Assembly: GCA_028456385.1 (NCBI GenBank)
Contig: JALNQF010000423.1
Span: forward strand, 1 to 31,947
DNA length: 31,947 nucleotides
Source of the DNA: Ophiosphaerella korrae
Taxonomy: Eukaryota; Ascomycota; Dothideomycetes; Pleosporales; Phaeosphaeriaceae
Direction: 5' to 3'
This document shows positions 1 to 8,790 of the stretch, one piece after another. The position numbers were made by a program, and so were the translations under genes. How positions within the stretch are numbered: position 1 is the first letter of the stretch; the number at the start of each line of letters is the position of its first letter. Under the pieces are notes generated by a model that was given only the letters and a program-made list of their open reading frames with translations, ran no database searches and was not told the DNA's origin.

Positions 1-57
<57 letters not shown>
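1..57. repeat. AGT trinucleotide microsatellite
   Basis: Nineteen or so uninterrupted AGT units open the window, and the array probably continues to the left. It runs into imperfect AGT/AGA/AAGT sequence and then RIP-degraded AT-rich DNA. No gene is attached. Confidence 0.95.
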
Positions 58-62
<5 letters not shown>

Positions 63-387
63 AAGTAGTATAAGAGTAAAAAGTATAAGTATAAGTAGCT
101 TTTTTAGCTTTACTCTATAAGAACAAGTTAGTATAATAATTACTAATATAAAAAGTAAGCTTTAAAAGCTTTAAAAATAGTAACTTATAATAGCTATAAT
201 AATAGTTACTAAAAAGTTTATAAAACTAAAAAAACTCTAAATATACTATATATAGTATATAAGCGCTTAGTACTTATATATAAGCTTAAAATAAATAGAA
301 TTATAAGTAAAAGTATTTTTAACTAAGTTTAGATAACTACTATAAAACTTATTAAATAGCTCTACTACGTAGCTTACTTAGAGAGTA
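58..387 (+). other. AT-rich relic, possibly the 3' end of a Copia pol gene
   Basis: This stretch has almost no CpA or TpG. It lies directly upstream of the 165-bp Copia-type LTR at 388-552, where the RNase H end of a Copia pol gene and the polypurine tract would be expected. A + strand frame around 215-350 faintly resembles the 'YI-QY-YI' and 'FLTK' landmarks at the end of Copia RNase H, with TAA/TAG interruptions. The resemblance is weak, so the position relative to the LTR is the main argument. Confidence 0.3.
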
Positions 388-552
388 TATTATAAGTTAG
401 AGCTTTACTTTATATAATTTAAGTAAGCTTATAGTAGTAAGTAAGCTATATAAGCTATTTAAGCTACTTTACTATATATAAGTAGCTTAGCTTAAATAGC
501 TTTTTAATTAATAATTATCTCTTACTTATTCTTAAGCTTATATCTTATAATA
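388..552 (+). repeat. Copia-family LTR, 165 bp
   Basis: This copy matches the LTR at 13636-13800 in length (165 bp) and over its whole extent. It begins TATTATAAGTTAGAGCT and ends CTTATAATA, so its ends form a short inverted repeat consistent with an original TG...CA LTR hit by RIP. Differences between the copies are mostly C/T, for example TTTAC here against CTCTAC there. The flanking 5-mers (GAGTA left, TATAT right) do not match, so this is more likely the 3' LTR of an element extending left than a clean solo LTR. Confidence 0.75.
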
Positions 553-1150
553 TATATACTATATAGTAAGAATATAGATATATTTTTTTTAATATATTAC
601 CTATCTTATATATATTATATATAGTACTAAAGTACTTTAAAGTACTATAAACTTAGAAGTAGTTTTTTATTTTATAAGTAAACTTATTTATAACTAATAC
701 TAGTATTAAAAAGATTCTTAATTATAGTTTAAGTCTTTATAGTAATATAATACTTAAAAAGATATTATTAATAGTAGTTTTAAAAATATTAGTAAGTAAA
801 TTATTACTAAAATAAGAGTACTATCTATAAAGACCTATATATTTATAGAAGAAAAGGAAGTATACTATAAAGTAATAGTTTATCTTTATATCTAGAGAAT
901 AGAAATATTATCTAAGCCCTAGGATATAATATAAATAGGTTTATACCTATCTATCTTTATTTAGGCCTTGCGATTAAGGGCGTTAGTAATATATCTAGGT
1001 CTACGTCTAAGGAGATATATTAAGCGTTATTTATATTAAAATGTTTTTTTATAGAATAGTAAAAGTATATAGGAAAAAAAAATAAGAATAATATTTACTT
1101 TTATAGCGTAAATCGAAAATTTAGGCTAGAGTTTACTCTAGATCTTTAGT
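553..1150. other. RIP-degraded AT-rich spacer, no gene seen
   Basis: TpA-dominated sequence with stops in all six frames. Scattered CpG-containing patches near 905-1020 show that mutation is less complete here than in the retroelement nest. I recognise no protein domain, RNA gene or LTR. GC-normal DNA begins near 1150-1190. Confidence 0.6.
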
Positions 1151-2337
1151 AGTACTTATATATAATACAACACTACTATCGCATATATTCCGCAGTGTAC
1201 CCTGCTGGGCCATTCTATCGCCCCTGCTCTGGAGACAGTTGGCTACCCTTCAAGATTACTCTCCCGGGGTAGGTATAGCAACACCCTTGGCCCCTTGTCC
1301 CGGAAAAGTCAAATGCAGCGTGCGGATCTGCATTCCCCGACCGTTCACTGGAGGGTATCTAGACGCTCCTGGAGGCAGTTCCTAAATTTCTCGGACGACA
1401 AGAACGCCTCACTTCACCGGGCTTGTGAGGATGAGGCGGGGGAATGACAGCCATGCGCAGAGCTAGGCGACAATGAATAACGACATGCACGAGACTTCCT
1501 ACGTTGCAATTGGAGGAATGAAAGCTCAGCACATAATTCAGCCTTTTCCTTATCCAGGATGTAGATTCGGTCAGCCCGAAAGTCTAAATGCGCCTCAGGG
1601 CCAATCACTTGAAACCGCCCCGCCAACCGCTTGGCCAACTGCCACCGTTTGTAGTTCATATCTCTGCACCCCACCGGTCCTTAGTATTAGGGGCTAAAGC
1701 CAAGATCTACACCAGGGACCCAAGCCCAGGCAAGGCCTTGGCAGCTGGTCAAACAGTGAGCCATAGAAGGTCCGTAGAACCACTTGATTTGATGTTTCCG
1801 TAACAAGTCCCTGAATGCACGTCCCAAATAGGCTCCTCATGGCCGAATAGGGAAGATCATTCGGACTTAGAAGCACCTCCGCTACTACATCCACCACGCT
1901 TCACACTCCACCCTGTGTTGCTTATCCTGAAGTGGCACAGTGTTCATTGCGGGTCTTTTGCCAGGAGTCAATGTGACTGTGGTTGCGTTGTGCACGCCCG
2001 TAGATAATCCTCGCTGTACTCGCTGTTGAAAAAGAGATGTTCGATATGCTTCAGCTGCGCGATTTTCTTATATTGCAACACTCGCCTTTGTTTCTGCAGT
2101 CGTCCTCCGGAGGCCGTAATCGATTTTCGTCTCGAAAAGGCCGTGCACCGTACGGCCTCAGTACCGTTTAGCCAACCAACTAGTGGCTTAGCAAATAGAC
2201 ATGTTGCAGCATCTTGCTACTTTCCGCTATAATTGACTTGCCGTTGAAACGTGTCCCGCCCACGAACCCCAGGACGCGCTCTCTTACAAAAGCACCTTTA
2301 CCGCAACTGAATCCTCAATAATGGGTAAAGCAATCTC
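1151..2337. other. GC-normal intergenic region, no gene I can support
   Basis: Base composition is ordinary, and CpA and TpG are present. Short ORFs on both strands do not form a recognisable protein. The two best are on the - strand: 1694-1897 (67 codons) and 1414-1674 (ATG-started part about 81 codons, Lys/Arg/Leu-rich and helical-looking). I tried joining the two by an intron at 1675-1715, but the plausible GT..AG choices gave an in-frame stop at the junction. The last few hundred bases should hold the promoter and 5' leader of the gene at 2338. An eroded gene relic is possible. Confidence 0.45.
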
Positions 2338-2368
2338 ATGCCAATACTCGAAAACGCTTACGACCTAG
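2321..2368 (+). promoter_or_regulatory. Overlapping upstream ORF before the phosphatase start
   Basis: An ATG at 2321 with A at -3 (ATAATGG) opens a 15-codon frame ending at TAG (2366-2368), overlapping the start of the main gene in another frame. The main ATG at 2338 has C at -3, a poorer context. If the transcript starts upstream, scanning ribosomes would meet the uORF first, which could lower translation of the downstream gene. The sequence shows only the geometry; the effect is inferred. Confidence 0.4.
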
Positions 2369-3027
2369 CAGAACCTACTCCGAGCCCTCTAGTCCACATC
2401 ATCCGTCACGGACAATCCCTCCATAACATTGATCGTGGCTACCCTCACCACGACCCACCCTTGACGGATGCAGGGCACGAAGCCACTAAGCAAATTAAGA
2501 TCTCTGCCGTCCCAGATCTCATAGTCATCTCGCCAATGACACGTACTATCCAGACTGCCATGAACGCCTTCCCGTCTATTAGCTCAGCTCTAAGCGAGAC
2601 TGAAATACAGATCTGGCCTGACCTGCGCGAAGCCCACGACGCTATTTGCAACAAGGGCATCTCCCGGGCCGATATTTCAGCAAAGTTTCCACAGCTGAAC
2701 TTCTCAGAATGTCCAGAAGAATGGGATCATCCACCACACACCATAGAGGCCGCCACTATACGCGCCGAGAATGTTCGAGGACGCTTGAAAGAGCTCTCGA
2801 AGGTATACAACAATATTGTCCTCATCACACATAGAGGGTTCATTGCATTCCTTGTTAAGGGAGATCGATATGATGTCTGTGAAACGCGCTCGTATCGATT
2901 TGGCACAGATGAGGAGACAGAAGTGGACTCCTTGAGGTTTGGAGTCAATGTCGACACAAAGGCACAACAGGACTTCGGCCCGACGGTTCTTGTACCACAC
3001 TCCCCTAAAGGAAGTTCGAATGCATAG
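2338..3027 (+). CDS. Histidine phosphatase superfamily protein (phosphoglycerate mutase-like)
   Basis: An intact, intronless 229-residue protein, a usual length for fungal members of this family. These enzymes move or remove phosphate through a phospho-histidine intermediate; the substrate cannot be told from sequence. The N-terminal signature HIIRHGQSLHN places the nucleophilic His at residue 24 with Arg23 before it. SPMTRT gives the phosphate-binding Arg69, DLREAHD the acid/base Glu98, and LITHRGF the second catalytic His165. In this last motif the residue after His is Arg166, where family members usually have Gly; the codon is AGA, one G-to-A step from GGA. The C-terminal part (CETRSYRFGTDEE, about 180-192) fits the fungal subgroup. 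No signal peptide or membrane segment is seen, so it is probably cytosolic. The ATG at 2338 is the first in frame. It is the only gene in the window without lesions. Confidence 0.88.
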   Translation: MPILENAYDLAEPTPSPLVHIIRHGQSLHNIDRGYPHHDPPLTDAGHEATKQIKISAVPDLIVISPMTRTIQTAMNAFPSISSALSETEIQIWPDLREAHDAICNKGISRADISAKFPQLNFSECPEEWDHPPHTIEAATIRAENVRGRLKELSKVYNNIVLITHRGFIAFLVKGDRYDVCETRSYRFGTDEETEVDSLRFGVNVDTKAQQDFGPTVLVPHSPKGSSNA

Positions 3028-3469
3028 TGCGGCAGGGGTGATCGGACCTCGCTGTTGGGTTTTGCAAGGAAAGGAGGATCGACGACTATGCACCCGAACT
3101 TCCTAGGAGGGTATACGTAGAGATAAAGACATTGCATCTGCTATGCGTGATAGTCATCCGTACCTCCTATTTAAGTGTATGCGGGCTGTTCAGTTTATGC
3201 TCCAAATTTCGAAGGATTTCGCACCTTTGGCACGTAGTTACAAAGTGTCCAAGTGTGTTATCTATTGTCTGTATTTTCTAACAGGGCTCTTGGCACCTAG
3301 GAAAGGCAGGGTAGCCCTACATACCTTACCCAGTTTCACGGATCTGTGTCCTCTCTTAATTTTCTCAACCTCGCCACCTGTTTCTCCTTCTATTTCCCCT
3401 CTCTAGAAATATCCTAACATCGGCTCTCTTATATGCTAACCGTGCTTACCTAGCACAGTATACGATCTT
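3028..3469. other. 3' flank of the phosphatase gene, no second gene seen
   Basis: GC-normal DNA with pyrimidine-rich runs near 3340-3405. The 87-codon frame at 3143-3406 has no recognisable domain and odd composition, and is best treated as chance. I looked here for the missing N-terminal part of the acyl-CoA synthetase relic downstream, since the TIR element at 3470 could have split that gene, and saw no adenylation motif. Confidence 0.5.
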
Positions 3470-4554
3470 CTAACACAGGCACTACAAATAGCAGCGAATA
3501 CTACTCTTAGGTTCCTAGATAACCTAGTTTTTATTATATTGCTAGCTACAAGTACTAAGTACTTAAGTTTAGAAGCTATTATCTATAAAAAAGATAGCCG
3601 CGAAAAGACGTACCTAGAACTACTTAGCGATATTATACATACACTCAACCTCGTCTACAAATAGTTACTAAGATTAGATTAATAAGGTCTCCTATATAGC
3701 TACTATATATACATTACTATAGTTTTATATAGCGTCTACAAGTTTATAATTACTTTCTTTATAGTCTATACAATTAGTAATATTAGTATTATCTTGTATA
3801 AGTGCGTCGCCTAGCTAATCTACTAATTAGACTAACGTTTATTTAGTATCTAGTATCTGTCTAGATAAGGCTAGCCTTATACTAAAAGTTAGACTAGCTT
3901 ATATCCTTACTAGTAGTAAGTCTATAGACAAAGCTACAGCTATATACAATATTATAAATAACAAGAATAGGCTAGATTATTTCTTCTTAGTTCTAATATT
4001 ATCTTGCGTAAAACCTCTAAAGGATACTATCTAACTTAAAATTAATTATACACTATAAATCAACTTAAAGCGCCTAGGCGTAGTATTATTTACTTTAGGT
4101 ACCTCTAGTCCCCCTAAAGGCGTAGTCCTCCTAAGAGTATCTTTTTATTTTAGGCGTAATCCTACTAAACCTAGTAGTGCTACTCTTAGCTATAAAGGAG
4201 CTTATTAGTAGACTAGCTACAAGAAAGTACTAGAACTTATATTGTCTAGAAAGAAACTCTATTATATTAGAGAAACAGCTAGTGTATAGGAAATCCTAGA
4301 GGCCCTTAGAACCTACTAAGTTACTATAGTAGGGTTTATACTAGCAGTTCTATACGATATAAAAGAATATATATTAGCGAACCCCCTAGTAGAATCGTAG
4401 TCTAGCTATTTTAAGGGGCTATCTACAATCTATTGTAGTAGTGCGACCCTTAAGTAGTCTAAATTTTAGTTCTAGACTAAGCTTACAGGGCTACTATTCT
4501 ATATCGTCTATAGAGTAAATAAGCTAGGAGGTCGTGCTATTTGTAGGGTGTTAG
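3470..4554. mobile_element. 1.085-kb element with short terminal inverted repeats, class uncertain
   Basis: The left end CTAACACAGGCACTACAAAT continues AGCA (3470-3493). The reverse complement of the right end (4535-4554) reads CTAACACCCTACAAATAGCA. The two share the 7-bp outer block CTAACAC and the 12-bp inner block CTACAAATAGCA, with a 4-bp length difference between them. The element is AT-rich and RIP-marked but milder than the retroelements, keeping GCGCC and CCCCCT patches, so it may be younger or only partly mutated. If the outer C bases belong to the flanks, a TA target duplication is possible, as in Tc1/mariner-type elements; no longer duplication was found. In the second half, where I compared the + frames, stops were about equally frequent in all three, so I name no transposase. 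It ends 28 bp before the acyl-CoA synthetase relic. Confidence 0.55.
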
Positions 4555-4581
4555 ATAAAGAGGTAAGAAGGAGCGCTGTAG

Positions 4582-5428
4582 CTAAAAGCCCACCTAAGTT
4601 GTCATAAGGGCTTAATAGGGCGCGCAGTCTCTGATACTACTGTAAAACTCTCAGAAGGGGATTATGGTGAAATTCTCGCGAAAAGCCCGAGAATACTACT
4701 CAGGTATGATATTCAACAAAGCCAAAGACATAAGCCACAGAGGCTTTTCAAACTGACAGTTCTTTAGTTACTTTGGCGACGAGGAGCTTACTGACGCTGC
4801 CTTTGATAATGAAGGATACTACAAAACCGGGGACCTCGCCGAGTTCAAGGACGGCCAATACTGGTTCCGCGGCCGGGCTTCTAGTGACTGTGAGCCTAAT
4901 TTAGAAGTTTCCCAACCTTCCTTCAACTCCGCAAAGGTACCGGCGTACAAGTCTAACATGCGCTAAAATATGGCAGATATTCGTTTTCGGCAGCTTCGAA
5001 TCTCGATCCTGGCGGTAGAGAGTAGTTTACTGAAACTGCCGTACATCTCGGAAGCTTGCGTCCTTGCGGTCCCCCATAGAGAAGCACGGCAGTTGTGTGG
5101 TGCCGTTGTTCGGCTCCAAAAAGGAAGTTTCTTTGAGCCTGGAGTCCTGACAGCACTTGCTCGGATCAGAGTTGATCTGGCCGGGAGCCTCGCCTCATTC
5201 ATGCTGCCTACGGTCCTACGAGTGTTGAGAGAGGGCCAGGAGCTTCCGAGGACGCATTCAGGCAAGGTCGTGAAAAGAAACGTTTTGAGAGACTGTCTTG
5301 GGGTAACGGAGTGGTTCTCAGCCGAGGGTGTGGCGCCAGGAGTTGAGTTTTGGGGGAGTGACCTACCCCAAGTGGACGAGGCAGAGGCTAAAATGTGGGA
5401 TCGTGGAGGAATGCAGGCTTCCGGTTGA
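4582..5428 (+). pseudogene. 5'-truncated acyl-CoA synthetase-like (AMP-binding) gene, C-terminal part in three exons
   Basis: Exons are 4582-4703, 4768-4889 and 4977-5428. Introns are 4704-4767 (64 nt, GTATGA...TTTAG, CTGAC branch site) and 4890-4976 (87 nt, GTGAGC...GGCAG, CTAAC branch site); both junctions restore one frame. The product matches the C-terminal part of class I adenylate-forming enzymes, which activate a carboxylic acid with ATP and load it on CoA. Visible are GLIGRAV...GDYGEILAKSP, then GYYKTGDLAEF with the ATP-binding Asp, GRASSDYIRF, and near the end LPRTHSGKVVKRN with the catalytic Lys. A fungal peroxisomal or malonyl-CoA-synthetase-like clade seems likeliest; the substrate is unknown. 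The P-loop and central adenylation motifs are absent: TAG at 4579-4581 and the TIR element lie upstream. The motif Gly expected after the RF of GRASSDYIRF is missing (RQLRIS). No start codon survives, so it is probably dead. Confidence 0.82.
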
Positions 5429-5699
5429 TCGTGCTTTTGTAAGGGTTAAATGTTTCATCTCCTGCGCTGAAAGAAATTACTCCGTAAATTGTGCTCAAAC
5501 GTGCTGCAAACTCTCGACATCGGGAGAGTCTGTGGATAAAGCGCAATGAAACTGATTTCCGAGGATTTGGTGCCTCCTCGTATATTGTTGTCAACATCTT
5601 GTAGGGGTGGGCCGTACAGCGAATTGTAGGCCCGTAAAGGGTACTAAGTTTTAGAGGAAGCCTATATGTCCTTTACTTTAATCCGTTACTTTGTTATGC

Positions 5700-6425
5700 T
5701 TATAGTAAGGAGACGAACTCGTCACAATCCCCAATGATCTCGTAGTCGATAAGAGACTCGAATCTGGAACCAAGCGTTGGCCGCTCCTTGTTGATCCATA
5801 AAGTGATGCCTTCTCTCTTCTTTGCCGCTACACAGAAATCCTCTGCCAGCTTCCTAGCTGACTGAAGCAGCAATCTTGTTCCCACGATGATAACGGCATC
5901 CACTGGCTGGGAAAGATCAAGCTCAGACGCAACGGCAATGTCGGACTCGTCCGGACTGAATTCTCCATAGAGGAGGACTTTTGGTCGAAGAACGCTAGGC
6001 GCGAGTGGCCGTTTCCCAAGCTCCACTCGCTTTTGGATGGCTTCTACGCATGCCGCACATTCGGTCCTCTCTAGCGGGTCGAAATCTTCCGGCGTAATTT
6101 GCAGGGTATACGGACACTTTGAAAAAATCATCGTGTCCACTCGACCGTGAAGCCACTGGGTCCTACGAGACAGTGAAGGCAGCCCGATCTCAAGGCAGTC
6201 GATATTTTGGGTATAGTTCCGCTGGAGGCGGTCTTCCAGGCCGCTCATGAAATGATGGAACGAAGTGGGCTTGGATTCCGAAGCGGATTGAAACCAGTGG
6301 GAGAGCATATTGTAGTACCTGGCGGCCAACTCCGGACGGAGGTAGTTTGCTATGCTGAACGTATTGCGGCTAACGTATTCCACCACCGAGCCGGCTAACG
6401 TGTCTGTGCGCGTAACGAGCCAGTT
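5700..6425 (-). pseudogene. N-terminally truncated sirtuin (Sir2 family, Hst3/Hst4-like)
   Basis: The open frame runs from a stop at 6426-6428 to the terminator at 5700-5702, with no ATG near its 5' end (the first possible start is a GTG at 6384-6386). Sirtuins are NAD-dependent deacylases. Recognisable are KPTSFHHF, YTQNIDCLE (about 6190-6215), LHGRVDT with the catalytic His, ECAACV, RPKVLLYGEFSPDE, DAVIIVGTRLL and the closing IDYEIIGDCDEFV; the last blocks resemble fungal Hst3/Hst4-type proteins. The N-terminal Rossmann part with GAG-S and the substrate loop is missing; the frame runs into the palindrome at 6418. There are further departures: NIDC where NIDG is usual, VGTR for VGTS, and only three of four zinc cysteines (Phe at the first). 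It is convergent with the acyl-CoA synthetase relic, about 270 bp away. It is almost certainly a pseudogene. Confidence 0.8.
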
Positions 6426-7049
6426 TTACTAGGAAAATCAAAGAAAATCAAAAAGTTTAAAGTAGTATAACTCTACTAATATATAATATTTTAAAAAACT
6501 CCCTTAATATTTATTACTCTAAATACTTATATAAATAATCTTATAGTAATAAATATATATATTTTTTATATTTTAATAATTTTTAAAAAAAAATAGGTAA
6601 ATATAGGTACTTAGAATTCTTTATAAAATTAATTTAGTTAAGTAATATATATATAAGGAATATTTTTAATATTAGGAGTTTCTATAAAAAAGCTATATTA
6701 AAGGAGATAGGTTATCTCCTCTACTTTTTTAAATAACTTTTTTAACTAGAGATAATCTATCTCCTTTAATATAGCTTTTTTATAAAAACTCCTAATATTA
6801 AAACTATTCCGTATATATATATTACTTAACTAAATTAATTTTATAAAGAATTCTAAGTAATTTTATTTTTCTATTTTTTTTAAAAAAATATTAAAATATA
6901 ATATATATATATATTTATTATAATAAGGCTATTTATATAAGTATTTAAAGTAATAATTATTAAAGGAATTTTTTAAAATATTATATATTAGTAAAGTTAT
7001 ACTACTTTAAACTTTTTAATTTTTTTTAATTTTTTTAGTAAAACTAGCT
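6418..7049. repeat. 632-bp fold-back palindrome (MITE-like)
   Basis: The left arm begins AGCCAGTTTTACT and the reverse complement of the right end begins AGCTAGTTTTACT. The match continues almost to the centre near 6730, for example AAGTTTAAAGTAGTATAAC on the left against GTTATACTACTTTAAACTTT on the right, and TATATTAAAGGAGATAG near the middle. Arms are about 300 bp. The DNA is nearly pure A/T and the two arms have drifted apart. No coding frame exists and no clear target duplication was found. It abuts the broken end of the sirtuin relic, so its insertion, or a rearrangement at it, may have cut that gene. Confidence 0.8.
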
Positions 7050-7912
7050 TATTATATATATAGATACGTTAAGCTACTAAGCTAGCTACTTTTTCTTAGT
7101 ATTATAAATACTATAACTTTAGAAGTTAATAATAAACTTTACTTAGTACTTCTTACTACTATAATACTACTATCTAATTTAGAAGTTTTTTTTTTATCTT
7201 CTTAGTATATTTATATATTATACCTAGTTTTTTTATAGTTCTTATAGTACTATTAACTTAGCTAAGCTTTTTTTTAATTACTTTTACTATAAGCTTTCTT
7301 ACTCTTCTATATAGCTATTAATACTTCTTTAGCTACTTATATTAATAATTTTTTATACTCTATAGTCTTACTATACTAAATTTACTTTCTTTTATAAAAT
7401 TTTTACTTAGTTATTACTTTTAATTATTTTTTAAGCTCTTTTATATAGGCTTTTTAAAGAATACTTTTATATAGTTTTAATTTAGTACTTTTAATAAGCT
7501 AAAAAAAGAAGCTTTATATAGTAGTAAGTAAATAATAAAAAGAGTTACTTAAGAGTTTTAACTAAAACTTAAATTTATAAGTATTACTTAGAGTTTTTAA
7601 CTACTATAGTATCTCTAGTAGTAAAAGTTTTAGTAGAGTATAAATATAGATATTAAAGTAATCTAGTATAACTTATATATTTAGAGAAATAAGCTCTAGT
7701 ACTTTAAAGGCCTTTTTATAGTTTTATTTAGTAAATATATTAAAAAATATATTTCTAAAAGCTAAAAAGAAGCTTTTTTTATTAATATAAAAGATATATT
7801 TCTATACTAAGTTTTATATATACTTAGAGTACTAATACTTTAGTAGTAAGAAGTATACTATATTAAGTAGCTAGAAGATATATAATAAATAAGTAAGTAT
7901 ATAGAAAGTAAA
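7050..7912. other. Heavily RIP-degraded DNA, unassigned
   Basis: Almost only A and T remain, with TpA-rich runs and stops in every frame. I tried reading both strands with TAA/TAG as former Gln/Trp codons, looking for retroelement or pogo/Fot1-type transposase motifs, and found nothing convincing. It could hold the mutated continuation of the sirtuin gene beyond the palindrome, or an old transposon. Confidence 0.5.
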
Positions 7913-8790
7913 TATTATAGATATAATAAAAGAAATTAAGATAAAACTAATTAGTTTTAACTAAAGTACTAATAAAGTATAAGATAAGTAAAGTAATAAC
8001 TTAGTTTAGAAAATAACTTATAATTAAGATACGTAATATAGGTAATCTATAGTTAACGTATTCTATTAGCGAAGCAGCTATATTACTAAGATAGCTACTC
8101 TAAAACATACTAAAAAATCGAAAATTTAATATCTAATATCTTAACAACTATACTATAATAACTTCTAAAAATTTAATAGATTAAAGATTATATATATAGT
8201 AGTAATCTATGAAATTTTTAAAGCGTGCAGCCTAGTAGTTCTTAAGATAGTAAAATTTTCTATAGTAAAAAACACTTTTTTATTAATAATATTAAATAAA
8301 CTAGGCTATACGTTCTAAAAATTTTATAGATTACTACTTTATATATAATCTTTAATCTATTAAATTTTTACAAGTTATTATAGTATAGTTATCGAGATAT
8401 TAGATATTAAATTTTCGATTTTTTAGTGTATTTTAGAGTAGCCGTCTTAGTAATATAGCCGCTTCGCTAATAGAATACGTTATAAGTAATAAATTAGTAG
8501 TAATTTATAAATCTATATAATAAAGTAATAGATTAAAGTAATCTATAAACTTATACCTTAGATTATATATAAGATATAAGTATATAGTTAATAACTATAC
8601 GTATTATTAAGATAGTATTAGTAATCTAATTACTAACTAAAAATACTAATACTTAATATTATATATATAAATTAATTATTATTTAATAGTTATTACTTAA
8701 TTATAATATATACTTTAGTTATAAACTTTTAATCTACTATACTTTTCTCTAAAGAGTTACTTATAGTTAATAATAAGTAATATTATTATA
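7913..8790 (+). repeat. 5' LTR of Gypsy-A copy 1, interrupted by a MITE
   Basis: The LTR text is recognisable before the MITE (AGAAATTAAGATAAAACTAA, compare AGAAATTAAGATAGAACTAA in the 3' LTR of copy 2) and after it (AAGTATATAGTTA, then AAGATAGTATTAGTAAT, ending TATTATTATA). Without the 427-bp insert it is about 451 bp, near the 429 bp of the copy 2 LTRs. Confidence 0.78.
8056..8480. mobile_element. 425-bp fold-back MITE with 180-bp terminal inverted repeats, TA target duplication
   Basis: The left arm (8056-8235) and the reverse complement of the right arm (8301-8480) both read ACGTATTCTATTAGCGAAGC and stay aligned to CCTAG, with few differences, mostly A/G or C/T. TA flanks both sides (8054-8055 and 8481-8482), as expected for Tc1/mariner-type insertion. 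It has no coding capacity, so it would need a transposase from elsewhere. It sits inside the LTR of Gypsy-A copy 1, so it came later. It is also visibly less AT-saturated, keeping CGAAGC, CAGC and GTGC. Confidence 0.88.

Noticed and set aside
1414..1897. Two neighbouring - strand ORFs as one spliced gene
   Set aside because: The plausible GT..AG joins put a stop at the junction, and neither part resembles a family I can name.
2704..3137. Long - strand ORFs opposite the phosphatase gene
   Set aside because: They are shadows of the intact + strand gene; composition is Cys/Ser/Arg-rich and no motif is present.
3143..3406. 87-codon + strand ORF after the phosphatase
   Set aside because: No recognisable domain, pyrimidine-rich odd composition, no support from neighbours; likely chance.
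3570..4600. One long frame broken only by TAG/TAA through the TIR element
   Set aside because: In the stretch compared, all three + frames have about the same number of stops, so the frame is not distinguished from background.
4704..4759. Shorter first intron of the acyl-CoA synthetase relic ending at CAG 4757-4759
   Set aside because: It shifts the frame; ending at TTTAG 4765-4767 restores the family motif before GYYKTGDL.
7050..7912. pogo/Fot1-type transposase relic on the - strand
   Set aside because: Translations in all - strand frames gave no DDE or helix-turn-helix motif I could defend.
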